From the NCBI RefSeq assembly GCF_026151205.1, contig NC_087079.1, positions 4,979,230 to 5,043,229 on the forward strand: a stretch of 64,000 nucleotides of DNA, written 5' to 3'. Position numbers and translations under genes: made by a program. A model generated the notes under the pieces. It ran no database searches, was not told the origin of the DNA, and saw only the letters and a program-made list of their open reading frames with translations. Each line of letters starts with the position of its first letter. Position 1 is the first letter of the stretch. This document shows positions 23,835-53,991 of the stretch, piece by piece. Source of the DNA: Bolinopsis microptera. Lineage: Eukaryota; Ctenophora; Tentaculata; Lobata; Bolinopsidae.

Positions 23835-26800
23835 TAATCGTGACGACTAAGTTGGAGTGGTGCATGTAAAATGTAAATAGGTTAAAAAAGGAACGATTGT
23901 AACCAGGTGAGTAGCAGTGTACTCTGCTGCTCTGAGATGTGTTTTTGGCACGTGATAGCAATTAACCAATCAGCTTCCTAGTTCCAATTATATGGGCCAT
24001 TTAAAATCCCAGAATCGCTGTCACGTGTTAAGCATTATGCCTCTACATATTATATTGACTGTATTGATAACAAATGGTAGGGGATCAGAAAAGTGATCTA
24101 GTTAAACAAATTTGTAAGAAAGGTATTATTTCTAGAAGACTATGGGTAATAGTATTATTTACACAATTATCATACTTTCCGACCATTACATGACTCACTA
24201 AAACCTCGATTTACCAGGCTCCTGGGGACAGAAACACTTTATATTTAGAAACTATTCGCATTTACACGCACAAAGAATAAGATAAATAAATATCAAATTA
24301 AGTAAATACGGTCGATTTGTTAACAGAGGCACGGTAAATCGAAGTTTGACTGATCGAGTACCAACCGATTGAACAATTATTAATAGATTTATCTAGAATT
24401 GTAATCTCAGCATAATTTCGTTAGAATAGATTACCCTGGCGTATTTACTATGGAACTGATTACATTTCATAGAATATGGAAATAAAATAGCTGAGAAGTA
24501 TCTCAAAATACTCGTTTTTATTGTATATTTGTTATTTTGTATTATTGTAAACAGATTCGCCTCCACTTGCTTTAGAGGCACCATTAACTCGCGGCAACGT
24601 TTCTGATTTTTATTGAAAAATAAAGTTTGAAAATGGAGAAAGTGTCCGCGCCCATTAATGATGCCTCTGCGTAGTAGTTGCGAGATAGACGTGCCAGTGT
24701 CTGAAAACGGTGAAAACATTAGTTTGGATCATTGCCAGGATTTTCCAGCACAAATGTGTGTGCTGGGGTAGGGATGTAGGACTTAAAAATAAAATGTTTA
24801 GCTTATTAATTATAAGTTTAGTTCTCCTGTTCTATTTCACCGTTTTCTTACACCGGTACCATTCTGGAACGTATTATGTTATAAAGTAAACTTAGTTGGT
24901 TTACAAACTTATTATAAAGGGATTATCAAATTAATTAATTTAAATAGAATCAACTATCAAGCACTCTTACTTATTTACCTTCAGATCGTTACACTGTTAT
25001 TGAAATATAGAAATTTATAATTAAAGCCTCTTGTTTATTACTGATTTTTATCAAGCAGAATTTCAAACATATGATTTTCATCCAAGAAAATCACATGATA
25101 ACTTTAACATCAGAACTTTAACTCAATCATAGTACTATTACATGTGTATATAATGGAATCATTATTACATAATAGTGATAATATATATAATGATTCCATG
25201 GTCACTACATAGCATAATAATATAATAACTAACTGTATATTTATTGCAGTTCTGTATAATGCAATGTTGAGACAATCACTGCTGTATTGACAGTAGTTGG
25301 CAACAAGAACTACGTTAACGATAACAATGACGTTTTACAGTCACGTACTTGGCCTGCAGATCACATTGTTATATATCTAGATACGGGTCAGAAACTCCTC
25401 CCGTTTCAACAGATTCGTTCTGTTTGTTATTTTATCTTTTTTACCTCCTCTTTCTTTCTCCTGTCTTTCTCCTGTCTTTCTCCTGTCTCGCTCATTTGAA
25501 GATAACACACAGCATGGTGACTGGTTAATACTGGCTATATCTTTGTTATAGAATATACTATTTACACTAGCTGTGTGTCTAGCTATGATGAATTGTCTAC
25601 ACACAGACAGTTGTTACACTAGACACGGTAGTGTGCAGTGTTTACACACTGCATACAAGCATGTGCCCTTCAGTAAACCTTTAGTTCACGTCGTTCTTTA
25701 GTTTTGTGTAGATACTTTAAAGTGTTAATATTATAATTCGAAACGTAAACAGGGTAAAGATTATAATGTTTCAGTGTTTGTGTTGCTGTCTAGCCTCGAG
25801 GTATAAAAAGTGTTTGTTTTGTAAGATACACGTGTTAACTAATAAACTGAACTTAAAAAGTTAAAAGGGTAAAGTTTAAAGTTATGATGAGGTTTAGTGA
25901 CCGTATTTGTATTTTCCTTTAATGCTATGTTGGCCTATAATGCTGTATACTGAAGGTCATGCCTTGAGGAACGCTTAGTGTGCAAATAAAATAATATGCA
26001 GATAGGATTCATATTTCATAGTATCAGTTTTATTTGTTCACAAAAAATGTAAGCTTTAGTGAGTGTTTGTCTTACTGTATACCCTCAAAGTCTTATAGAA
26101 GGTGTAGGATATAACACTTGTATAGGTTTTATATATAACTTGTTTTCTAATGTATACTAACTATATAATATATCACATACTATCATCCGTATCCTGTACA
26201 GTGTACACTGTACGCAAGTTTGCTGTATAGTTGTATCAAAACTAATGACATGATCCTTAGAGTGGATACTTGGATATCTTCCAGAGGTTTGATGTACCAG
26301 TATTATAATATATTATACCAGTATTATATATTATACCAGTATAATATAATATACCAGTATACTGTATAATATAATATACAAGTATAATTATATACCTGAC
26401 GTTTGCTTTAGTTTAATTTCTATAGTATGAAACTTGAAGTAGAACTTGTCATTTGAACTTTGTTTCATTAGTTGTTCTATAATTTTCTCCTTTACATCAA
26501 GTTGAGCAGTGAGCACTGCAGTGCAGATAAAGGAAATAGCACCATATTATTATATACCAGTATTATATGTATAATATTATATAATAAATTATATATTATT
26601 ATATAATAATATTGTGTTGCTTCTATTCCTCTCTCTCTCTTTTTAACTCATGACTTACCTTTAAATCTTTACATTTAACAAATGTTACAGTTACAAAGTT
26701 ACCTCATTATTGGTTGTATATACGACCGTTCTGCGTATCAATACATTATCGCTAAAAAGCAATGTAAATTGTACACTAAATAGTACAGTTAGCAGAAGAG

Positions 26801-28596
26801 TGTAGCGGATATAGCCGTTAATATGTCACATCACGTAATGCCTGCAATTAGTGCACACACCATGCACGTATGCCTGCAATTAGTGCACACACCATGCACG
26901 TAAAGCCTGCAATTAGTGCACACTCTATGCACGTATATACACAGCTTGAACTGTAATTGCGGCTCTGCTAAGTCACACAGGAAGATAAACTGTAGTTACT
27001 TTCTATATCTGTTGTAGTTACTTTCTATATATTATGTTGTTTAATTGGTAGCCAGTATAATTGCGGGGTAGTATGTTGCAGCTTTAAAAGTAGCTCAGTG
27101 GATAACAGGAAAGTACGATATTCTTCCAGCATTTATCAGTTATTAGCAGCTGTATTGTAACCAGTTCTCCATTTTACATACAGGTGTTACTTAGAATTCC
27201 TTGAAGAACGTGTACTTGTATTCTTGTCTGTAATCCTGGTTGTCAGTCACAAAACTGCAAGGGTGTGCGGTATTGTGCGGTATTGTGCGGTATTGTGCGG
27301 TATTGTGCGGTATTGTGCGGTATTGTGCGGTATTATGCGGTATTGTGCGGTATTGTGCGGTGCGGTATTGTGCGGTATTGTGCGGTATGTATTGCACTGC
27401 CTTGTAGTTAGAGTTACGTCTGTGTACCCTAACAGTTCCCGTTAAACAAGTATCATAATGTTTATAAGTTATCCTTGGCATCTGATTTATTGAATGGTTT
27501 TATAATAATATGGGACTTGTATAATATCAGTGTCACAACCACACGCAAATTGTCCCTTTCTCAGCTAACTGGGCGATCTGTCATCCCACACGTAAACTCA
27601 TTCTCTTCCTTACAAAGCGGTATAACTATTGGAACTTTAAACAGGGGTGTATCACTGTATCAACCCGACGATAATAATACGACAAAATCATTTAACTGAA
27701 ACTAGGTTTGGCAGTCGCTGTAACTGTCTAACATTAATGTTATACGTCACCCTATAACTGTGAATACTATTTTTATCCTATACTATAAAATATCACTTTA
27801 ATTTTAATGTCAATTCTACGCACGTAACGTTTATACTTATAGGCTAGTCACTAGTATAGAACAGCTGTAACCTCAACCTGGAACTCACACAAAACTCAAA
27901 AAGTTCTCTCTGAATTAGTAATGATGTCAAGCAGTACATTCTGCGGAATGTCTGCAAGCTTCCTGGCGCTAATTAGCAAGCAATTAGTAGTTAATTGGGA
28001 GTGCCACGGGTTTGTGTGTTTTTTACCATATTAGGTAGTGTTACTATGGTTACATTACCATATAAGGTGTTTCTGTGTTACTGCATCCCGTAATATTCAT
28101 GTAACGTTTATATTATTTAAATTAACTGTACACTGTGTTTTGTGATGGAACAACAGGTTTACAGTGTAGTGTGTGTAGTTGTACTGTCGGTTTTGGTATT
28201 TGTCGGTACTGTGAATTGTTACAAATGCGTTACTTTGGGTCTGGTTAGTTTTGAGAAATGTTGGTAAATGCTAATGCATGGTTTAATGTGCAGGCAACAT
28301 AACATTTTGTGCAGATATGATCCTTATTGTTATCTTCACAAACATTTCGTTGAAAAGTGTACTAGTAGATATAATCGCTCTTGTGCAGGCAATTATAAGG
28401 TTAAAAGGTTAATGTTTTTCTACCCATGTGTTCCTGAGTACTTTGTCACAAGTTCTCTTTGATAAAACGTTATCCCCTACTAGGCTGGTATCAGTGATGG
28501 TTAATTTAATTAATTTGATTGTCTTATATTAGTTTTAAATTAACAAAGTTATTTATTTAAATGTAAGGCTAACCATCACCTTGTATCTTAGCAACC
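23835..28596. other. Intergenic region between PHKG and JNK
   Basis: No exon or RNA gene recognised in about 4.8 kb. Small repeats: three units of about 33 bp around GTGCACACACCATGCACGT (26842-26936), about twelve units of GTGCGGTATT (27266-27388), and AT-rich palindromic stretches near 26290-26390 and 26560-26610. The last few hundred bases should carry the JNK promoter and 5'UTR; ATTACCATATAAGG at about 28055 holds a CCATATAAGG motif that resembles a serum-response CArG box. Confidence 0.5.
27266..27388. repeat. GTGCGGTATT decamer array
   Basis: About twelve copies of a 10-bp unit with one shortened copy in the middle. Reading frames across it are artefacts of the repeat. Confidence 0.93.
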
Positions 28597-45105
<16,509 letters not shown>

Positions 45106-46189
45106 AACATACCACGCATAGTTGTAGAGGCTCTTACTTTACTGTGATGAACAATTGATTGACCTGCCTGATAGTGCGATATAGTGGATCACGTGATCAA
45201 GAGATAAAACCACGTGGTTACCGTTGTCAAGGAGACGTGTTTTTATCAGACTATTAAAAATGCTTGTTACGAACTAACAATTACTTTTATGGTGTTAACT
45301 TTTTTGTAAAAACTTGATTTCGTTAAAATATTAAATGGGTCGTAAAGTAGGATTCCGATGTCCCTGTTTTGCACCAGTTTGGCCACTTTAGTGTCACTGA
45401 AAGTGTTACTCTTGATGTAGTTGCGGTGGAACTGGTCGCACTGGTGCAAAGCCGGGACATGGGGATTTTTACTAGACCATTATATGTTCTCCTCTTTGCT
45501 AAACCAATGTTTTGGCATGGAATGACATGCTTGATACGCATTCTATTTATGAATGAAATATTTGCACACGCACCAACAAGATGCCGATAAGATGCCGACA
45601 TGAACATTGAACAACTTTCTTCGCGGAATTTGCTTTTGAGTTATTTTATTGCTTTTGAATGGTGATTTGAGACTTAAATGAAAGTTTTAGGTTAAACACG
45701 TTTCTTATTTCATTCTCAATCTTTACAAATGTTCATTAGTTGCTAGTTATGGTAGTAATGAATTGCTCCAATTAAGTGAACAGGATAAAACCTCTATAAT
45801 TGCAGAATGTGAACACAATGTATTCAACTACAAATTCTGGAGGCGATGTTTTCTCCCGGTGGGCATTATTCCCACAATTGCCCTCAGTTTGTCTTCTGCG
45901 TGTACAATAAATTCGTCTTAGCTTTTAACATGATCGAATAGTCTATTAGAATTTAGACTGGTGATATTAATTCTTGATAAGAAACTTCATCATATGATAT
46001 TGATCAATTGTCTTTTTGATCATCCTTCTGAGTATTTTTTCGATCGATTAAAACACGTATGAATAAAGTTTTAACTTGGAGGCATAAGACATAAGGCCGA
46101 AGATGTAAGTAATCGTACAATTACGAAGAGAACATTCTTTTCTGTCCTCGGATATGTGTGAACGGAAACGTTGATGGAACGCGCGAAAT
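45106..46189. other. JNK 3' flank
   Basis: Begins with the JNK 3'UTR. 45124-45137 equals the terminal 14 bases of the TA element at 2437. At about 45358-45460 GTCCCTGTTTTGCACCAG and CTGGTGCAAAGCCGGGAC form an imperfect inverted repeat. Candidate poly(A) signals: AATAAA at 45907 and 46064. No other gene is seen. Confidence 0.5.
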
Positions 46190-46992
46190 CTTTAATGTAA
46201 ACAAATGATGGACACCTTCGCGCGAGCTGCGCGCGCACGACCGTGCGGAAATTTCTGATTATACGATAAAAGTGAGTTTTGAGTTTGCTAAATCACCATT
46301 GGTTAATAGCAAAACTCGACAGAGCTAGCCCTACGCTGTATTTTCGATCGTCATCAAAAAGTTGCTGCTACCAAGCGCGCCATTTGCAACAGTTTCTATG
46401 CACTTTGGCCCTCCTGTGTGCCATATTCCATTTGAATTGTAATCATTCGTGGTCAAACGTTTAGTCTTCAAAAGTAATTAAACTCATGATGCAGTTGCCT
46501 TCGTCAAATAAAATCGTTGGCGGATGCGATTTTCATGTTATTCGTCTAAATTTTTTCGAAGAAGCGCGCGCTGCTTCCTTCTTATCTTGAAATGGCCCTA
46601 GGCAAGTGCTACAAAATAACGGGCGCTGGGCTATTCCATTAACAATGGACAATAAAATCGTTGTCATATCCATTATTAATGGACTAATCTTAACGGGTGA
46701 TATAATTTTTAAACTATTTGTTTCAAATGCAATGTTGCATTGATTCACGATGTCAAGCGAATAAAATCCTTCGCAGCTCGGTGAGGCACAATGGTGCATC
46801 TCGCCGATCTACCGAAGAAGAATTATTTGATGCGCGGCGCGACCCAGTAGTGCATTGCGCTACAAAATGCAATGTTAAACGTCGACGAGTCCATTGTAGG
46901 TTTACAACCTACCAGGACGCGCGCCGAGTTGGACTCGTCGACGGTCCTGGAACAGATATGGAACAGATATTTAACGAGTATCACCCGTTAAC
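46190..46992. mobile_element. Second locus of the dispersed repeat family
   Basis: Shares with 13.3-15.9 kb the GTAGGTTTACAACCTACC block (46896), the ATTTGATGCGCGGCGCGACC block (inverted relative to 15065) and the TCCATTAACAATGG phrase with its GCGCGC surroundings (46634 against 14520). Same repeat family, different arrangement. There is no ORF. Confidence 0.7.
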
Positions 46993-47294
46993 CTCCATGT
47001 CATAGGGTTAAAATTTTTTTAAGAGTACAAATTATTCAAACAATATACACATAATTGTCACAATGACCATATATATAAAAACGACCCTTCAAAAAATCAA
47101 TATACTCCCTATCTCAAATATTGGGAGAAACATAGGGTTAAAATGCATGGATTTATCAGAAAATCAGAAATTTTTAACTGTTCACAACCTGTATAAGTAC
47201 ACTTGTCTCTTAGAACTATTCAAAATTAATAAGTTTACTTTACTTTCACTTGTTAGAGGAACCATTATCACTGTACTCATCATTTGTTGTTGAA

Positions 47295-48389
47295 GATATT
47301 GTAGAACTGGAAGTCTGGGAGAGTATTTGGCTTTTGAAGTTTAATCCTGCTAAATGTAAAGTTGTTCATATTAATCTTAATAGCAACCCTAACTTAAATT
47401 ATTTAGTAAATGGCGTAGAACTTGAAGTATCTGATCAGGAAAAAGATTTGGGGGTTATTACCCATAGTTCCCTGCTTTGGAATGAACAGATAAAAGCATG
47501 TATTTCCAAGGCAAATCGAATGATTTGCTGGATTGTAAGGAATTTGATAATTAGAGAAAAATGTGTAATGATAGCCATCTATAAAGCTTTGATAAAACCT
47601 CATCTAGAGTATTGTGTCCAATTGTGGAATCCAGTTGCGGCTCATGGAAGTTGGGGGACTGTTTTGGAGCTGGAGAGCGTCCAGAGGCGGTTTACCCGTC
47701 TGATTGATGAGGTGGGTACTCTTCCTTACAGCCGTAGACTGGAAATCCTTAATTTGACAACGCTGGCAGAGCGGCGAATACGTGGGGACCTTATTGAAGC
47801 TTTTAAGGTTATTAATGGCTTGACTGATTATGGTTCAGACTTGTTCAGACCAAGCAGATCAGGTCTTAATCTGGTTTCATCCAATAGATGTAGTAAGAGT
47901 GTGACAAAGGTCAAGAATCTTCAGTGTTCTTTTCTTCCAGAGCGGGTTGTTCCTTATTGGAACAAACTCCCTTCGGAGGTGAAGAACTGCTTGACAGTTT
48001 TGAGTTTTAAAATTGGATTGGAAAGTTTTAAAAAGAATATGATTTCTAAATGTATTGTAAATGACTTTCATTTTTGGAATGTTTCGAAAGAAGTTTTAAC
48101 AAGAATTGAAGGTACCAGTTATATCAGTAATAAGGAAAAACACAATGATTATCTGTGGTTCCATCCTTATGTAGCAAAGAAACGTTTTATAAATCTTTAC
48201 TCCACTGGGAAGTATGAATAAATTAAATTTTGTAATGTTGTTTTTATTCATGATTAATATTTGATAAATTATTACCTTTAAATTTGATGGAGAAATAGTT
48301 ATTTTTCCATGTAGTGTGATGATACTTTGTAGACATTAGTGATGATGTTATGTCATAATTTTTACTTTACTTTACTTTACTTTACTTTA
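47295..48389 (+). mobile_element. 5'-truncated CR1/jockey-like LINE with TTTAC tail
   Basis: Frame to the stop at 48221. It encodes the C-terminal end of a reverse transcriptase: LKFNPAKCKVVHIN, DQEKDLGVITHSSLLWNEQI, YKALIKPHLEYCVQLWNP, LESVQRRFTRLI and LNLTTLAERRIRGDLIEAFK, in the order usual for CR1- or jockey-type elements. The YADD part of the RT and the endonuclease are missing. After a 3'UTR it ends in (TTTAC)n at 48362-48388, the simple-repeat tail of such LINEs. The intact frame suggests a recent insertion. Clade is from motif style. Confidence 0.88.
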
Positions 48390-48391
48390 AC

Positions 48392-48625
48392 AGGTCACCA
48401 CGACGAGAGGATTATTTCATCACATCACAACCATCCTCACAATTCATCTACCAATCATCCTACATGTGGAACAGCTGTCGACAAACATCAAGTAAGATAA
48501 GTTTTAATACTCCGACAAACGGGTTTAAGAATACATTGAAAATTGCTTTACAAGAATTGCAATTCAAGCATGATACACTTGATTGGTGTGAGCTTAATTT
48601 TGCCACAAATGAGCTCAAGTTTTGA
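48392..48625 (+). pseudogene. C-terminal fragment of another retrotransposon ORF
   Basis: Starts directly after the TTTAC tail and is open to TGA for 77 codons: RREDYFITSQPSSQFIYQSS, then YMWNSCRQ, and TNGFKNTLKIALQELQF. The W-N-S and FK-x-x-LK spacing is that of the C-terminal end of LINE ORFs. The neighbouring LINE probably inserted into it. Confidence 0.45.
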
Positions 48626-50634
48626 TTAATGTGAGTTACTAAAATAACCACTTATCTTTCCTCATACATGCAACCACTGCACTCCAACTAAACACATTAT
48701 TTACCACAGTCCACACACCATACTCCACAGATGATATATATATATATATATATATATACACAAACACACTAGTACCAAACAAGTGCACTGTAAAACATGC
48801 TCACGATACACTCAAAATTGGAAATATTCAACGGCTCGTATATGAAACTTAGCGACTTACACTCAGTGTACACCCAGTGTTAACCAGTATTACACACTAG
48901 TAAATTCTACGTAAAGCGCGAAAACAATAAGTCTGTAGCGTTTTCATTGTCACATCTCACGTCGACGGGAATAAACGCGCGCGCGCAACAACTTATCTTA
49001 CTGCTAACTCAGCGACTAAACACACAACGACTTTTACAATTGACAGATGCAGTGGCGTAACGTTGCCTGTTGGTGCCCCCCTGCCGAAAAAAGCGCCCCC
49101 CTGTTGGCGCCCCCTCCCCTTTTGGTGCCCCTCCCTAAAATTGAACAAATTAGGTGATTTTAAAGAATACGCCGGTAAAATCTCTAAAAAAGTGTGTATC
49201 TAGAGCAAAACGCGCAGTTTTGCTAGTACTTTAGTTAAGTTTTCGAAATTGTCCCACATTCAAACGACGATTTGGCGCCCCCCTAAGACGGCGCCCCCCT
49301 GCACAGCGGGGTCAGCAGGGCCTTTCGTTACGCCACTGGACAGATGATTAAACAATTGTGAGTAATGACGGACTTAACTGTATGGGTCAACTACTGAAAC
49401 TGTATTGTTTACTATCTTATTCATTATACTGGACATGAGATGACGAAGTATCTTAAGCAGCACTTTATACCCCCACTTAGAACTTGATTAGTCACGAACA
49501 ATAGAATCATCAAAAACCAATACAATAAAACATCTTGATCAATAAATGCCTAGCAGCACCAGACAGCAGCCGTGTACCTTTTTCGACTCCGTGGAGTCCC
49601 TGATGAACTTTTGTTTACTTTTGTTAATAATCGGACCAACCTTTCTTTCTCGAAACATGTATCCTATTGTATTTCATTATAGTATTAAGATGTGAAGATA
49701 TACTAGATATTAAAACGAAATAGAGGTATACCAAATTGGCCCTTGATATTTTAAATTGTGTATGTTGTAAGTATTTTAGTTTGTGAAGCTTTTACTCCTC
49801 CCCCTCAGCAAGACAGTTAGATTGTAGATCAATGATAATAATTGTCAAATAATGTTATATATTATATAGCAGTTATAAATGTTCAATAGTTGTAGAGCGA
49901 TTTCAAGAGCAGTGGTCCACAGGGGTCCGAAAAAGCCGTACAGGCACTTGGGTCCTTATCCTTGTCACTAATCTCAATTGGACTCGGTTTACACAAAACA
50001 TGAACATTTAGACGTACACATTGACACAATATTTATTAGAAAGCAAAAAGTATAAAATAATACGTGCATGCGCGGCTTGAGCCACGCCGCATAAGAACGG
50101 ATGCGTGCAGGGGCTGGATCTAATAGTAAATTTTTACAAAGCTGGCTTTGGATTTAGGTAAGATTATGATTTATTAAAAAAATCCACGGATAGTTTGAAA
50201 TTTATTTCTATTTGTCGTATAATCATAAACAATTTCATCCTGTTTTCAAGAATGCGCGGCTTTGGCGGCCTTAATTATTGACTTATACATTAAATTGAAT
50301 TTTAAATAGAAATGTGAATATATTAAAATTTAAAACTTTCAAAACGGAGGCTTATAAATATTATTATATTATGATTGTAAAATAAAGGATAAAATTTTAA
50401 ATTTGTTTCACTAAAATTTGTTTCACTATACCAGATGATATAATCAATTTTGTCTTCTGAGTATCTCTTGATGCCTGAGTGGAGATTATAACAACAAGAT
50501 TACCAAGATATTGCTTTTGAACCTGGAGTCCATCAACCACTGTCTTTTAAAGTTTTGTATTAAGGAGAGTTTTGTACTAAGAAGATTAGCTTCTTTTTTA
50601 AACAACCAATAAGAATTTTTTTCGTTTTTTTATT
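48626..50634. other. Non-coding stretch
   Basis: No gene recognised apart from the MITE at 49050-49338. A (TA)n run lies at about 48736-48758 and a CGCGCGCG run at 48977. Confidence 0.5.
49050..49338. mobile_element. hAT-type MITE
   Basis: A 289-bp element with a perfect 13-bp TIR, CAGTGGCGTAACG, the canonical style of hAT ends, flanked by GACAGATG at 49042-49049 and 49339-49346. Subterminal GGCGCCCCCCT motifs occur several times in both halves. There is no ORF. A truncated relative lies at 53070. Confidence 0.95.
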
Positions 50635-50867
50635 GCAAAACATTATCGTCCTCACCCTGAGCAGTAGCAGCTTTCAAGGTACATTGTGCTTTAGCTGTCG
50701 AAATGAGGTTGTCCACATGGGAATGGTTTAAAGATTTTCCAGCAGTAAAGGTCTCCAGCAGCTTCTTAATCTCTGTTGCTTCACAAGCTAAGTGTGTTAC
50801 ACAGTTTTCAAGTACCTGAACATGATCATTAGTCATGACAGCTTTCAGGATCAAACATAAAGATATA
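50635..50867 (-). pseudogene. Unidentified coding-like remnant
   Basis: On the minus strand, 74 codons with ordinary amino-acid balance: KAVMTNDHVQVLENCVTHLA, IKKLLETFTAGKSLNHSHVD, ending DDNVLQ and stop. The frame runs up to the border of the 1.5-kb TIR element, and the sequence beyond that element (52332 on) also has a coding look, so a gene or retroelement may have been interrupted. I do not recognise the family. Confidence 0.27.
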
Positions 50868-52329
50868 CGGGTATCGGCCTTACAAAATGACAGGCCTCAC
50901 AAAATGACAGCCCACATAGACCATGCTGTAGCTTAGGTTCCCTATACATTGAACCCTATTCCTTTTACTGTATGAAAGAAAAAGCATTAATTAACACTTC
51001 CCAAGGAATGATAATGACATAGAATCTATATTTCTTACATAAATATGGACGTTTTTGCTGTTCAGTCATTGCCCCGCCTAACTGTTACCCAGAATGGAGA
51101 CCAAAGTTTAGAATTTAACCCCAGAAAACCAGGTACTACCATGACTTATGTCAATCAAAGACTACTCTGGTCAAATAAAAAAACTGATTTAGTGACTTTG
51201 GTAGAAGAAATGACAAAAAAATGACCTAGCCTCACAAAATGACAGTGTTATGCCTCACAAAATGACAGTTTTATTTTATGATACAAAGATGGCATATTTA
51301 TATTGGATGCCCCTTGCCTAATTATTGGTATTCTTAAACCCAGTAAGCTTATGATGAGCCTAAATGTGTTTGTTTGATCATCAATTTTGATCAAAATGCC
51401 TCACAAAATGACACCGAAAAGCCTTACAAAATGACAATGTTTCAGATTGAATTACTTTCATCATCTAAAATGGATCAGAAACAGTCAATACAAGAAGGAA
51501 TTAAAAATAATCATAATCTGACAGTTAACAATCAAGTAGCATTAAAAAAGTGCAGTTCTGATATCAAAACTTTGATTTCAAACTCTTTGATTTCAAACTC
51601 TAAATTCAAAACTCAACGAAATAAAGCTTCTATTTTGTGAAAGCAGAGAGTAATAACAACTCCTAAAACATGTCAAACGTTAACTAAACACTGAAAAGTG
51701 ATCTATCCAGTCATAGAAAATATCAAATATAACCAAATACTGTGTTCAAGTATGAAAACAAAAAATGATTTTTACGCCTCACAAAATGACATTTTTAAAA
51801 TTTTTTCAAAGTATAAAAAATGTTCCTTTTTTAATATATTCTGGTAAAAACAGAACTGGTATAATATAAACAACATATATATCTAACAGTAAGACACGTG
51901 AAAGAATACTGAAACTTTTTCCCAAATCAGATTTGAAGTGATGCCGTTTTGGGTTGTCATTTTGTAAGGCACTATCTCACGCGAAATTGCCCAACTTTTT
52001 TTAATCATCCTTTTTCCTGTAAAAGCTATTCTAATCTTCAATCTATTATATTTATCTAACTGTCCTAGGTGAAATCAAATTTCTATAGGCTGCTGTTAAA
52101 AAATGACAGCCGTTACGAAATTGTCATTTTGTAAGGCATGTTTTTTTGGAAGATTTCAAAGATGAAAATTTTTATCGCAAAATTTACGGTTTTTCAATCA
52201 AATCAACCCCCGGGAAGAAAAATATACCTGTTGAACTACCTATCTGGATAATAAAACATGAACAAAACTCATTTTTGTGCATTTCAGAGCCATCTCCTTT
52301 TTCGTGTCATTTTGTAAGGCCGATACCCG
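50868..52329. mobile_element. 1.5-kb TIR element with ten copies of CCT(T/C)ACAAAATGACA
   Basis: TIR CGGGTATCGGCCTTACAAAA (at least 25 bp), flanked by TA on both sides. The inner TIR part, GCCT(T/C)ACAAAATGACA, occurs at 50878, 50892, 51233, 51251, 51398, 51420 and 51776 in one orientation and at 51956, 52123 and 52303 in the other, so all copies point inward from their end. There is no transposase; the longest inner frame is 88 codons and unconvincing. Confidence 0.9.
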
Positions 52330-52331
52330 TA

Positions 52332-53991
52332 ATGAGAAAGTTACCCATATCCATAAACATATTATAGTGTTCTGTAGTTTAGTTAGTACTTTTTTGAACA
52401 AAAGATGCGTATAAATACTTGGATGGATCATACGGAGGCCATGAAACAGCTCTCTACATTTGACAACAAACCCTTTCTTCTTGGACTTTTTCGATCGCAC
52501 AATTAGAACAATAACCATTACCCTGAAGCTAGCTGCCAAAGACTTTAAATACCTTATCATGAGTGTTTATGTCAGGGGTGAAAGAAGCTCGAAATAAGTG
52601 GCTCAGGGGCTAGTTCAGCGGCAGCACAGGGGCCCCAACGTGGCTTTTTTCTGCTAAAAATAAAATAATGTAAATTTAGCAATCAGAGGTATAAAGGTGC
52701 TTTGAAACAGTACTATTCCCCCCCCCCCCCCCGCTTCCTCCAGTCTCCACCCCTGGTGTATGCCAGTATACCAAGTAATTATCCTTGTCATTATTTAATT
52801 TTCATTTAGAATTTGAGTTGGAAACGGAAAGCACTGACATGACATAGTGACATGATGGTAAGTTGATCGTTTTAATAAGACCTATCATCGAAATGTTTTA
52901 TTTTCTACTTGAATTCAGTTAAAATGTGTTTATATACAGTGGATATTATGTTTCAATTTGTCACAATTATATGATTTGGAGAAGCTCTGTATTTAAGTTT
53001 AAAATTGGTTTAAAGACATACTTATTCAATTTGTCACAAAAATTGAATAAGTATGTCAGAGGATTGCTCAGTGGCATAACGTTGCCTGTTGGCGCACCCG
53101 CTGAAAAAGCACCCCCTGTTGGCATCACCAAGGAGAAAGTGTAAAGGAGAAAGGAGAAAGTGTAAAGAGTGTTCTTGTGCTTGATCTGACAATAACAAAT
53201 TCACACTGAAGAGCATCTCTCGTTGGGCTTTACTAAGCAACGTGTCTAAGCTATAAGTTTCAGGGTTTCTCTTTTAAAATATTTAAGAAGATTGCAAGTA
53301 TCAACAATAAGCAGTTAATATCATATTTTTAATTTTGTTGCAACTGCTGAGTTGTGCTTTAATTATTATTATAGTATTTTATCCTCAGACAATTTAGGTC
53401 CCAATTAATTTGTAATCTAAACTCCCTTGTTACCTTAAACTCTGTTACTTCTTTACCTATGATTTTCTATCATTTGCAGATTTATTGGTATATTTTTAGT
53501 AAAAATAACATTTTAGACTTACTCTGCTGTTTAATAATGCTGCTGAATATAATCAATATAACACAATATTCATTTATTACTAAAAAATTAATGAAATTTA
53601 ATGAAACGTCAGATTTCTAGCTTCTTCAATTTTCATAATATAATTCATTGATAATTAGTGTTGAATAATAAATTCATTAAGACTGAGCAATTACATATTT
53701 CTGGATATTTTATTACTGTAATATTCATTTTAATCCATCAAACTTTAAATCGCTCTACAGACTTTTCCCAAGGGAATTGAGTTTGATGCTTTATTTGGTG
53801 TTACTATTTAATATATATTACCCTATAAATTGAGTTTTGTAGAAAATCCGATGCCACAAATTCCCACACCAACTTGTTTATTAAAGTTCCCATTTATTGT
53901 TATATGTAAAATATTTAAACATCATTATCTCAGCTGATGCCTATAATAGGGAGAAGTTCAAATTAGGACTTGAGCAGGGGATGTCATTGTC
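52332..53991. other. Non-coding stretch before the RhoGAP gene
   Basis: A C-run lies at about 52719-52732. At 53070-53132 is a truncated relative of the hAT MITE (CAGTGGCATAACGTTGCCTG). The rest is AT-rich, and its end should be the 5'UTR of the WW-domain gene. Confidence 0.5.

Noticed and set aside
24393-24719. 108-codon minus-strand frame downstream of PHKG
   Set aside because: No domain, no splice context and AT-rich composition; probably chance.
27191-27481. 96-codon frame rich in Tyr-Arg-Thr-Ile-Pro
   Set aside because: Artefact of the GTGCGGTATT decamer array.
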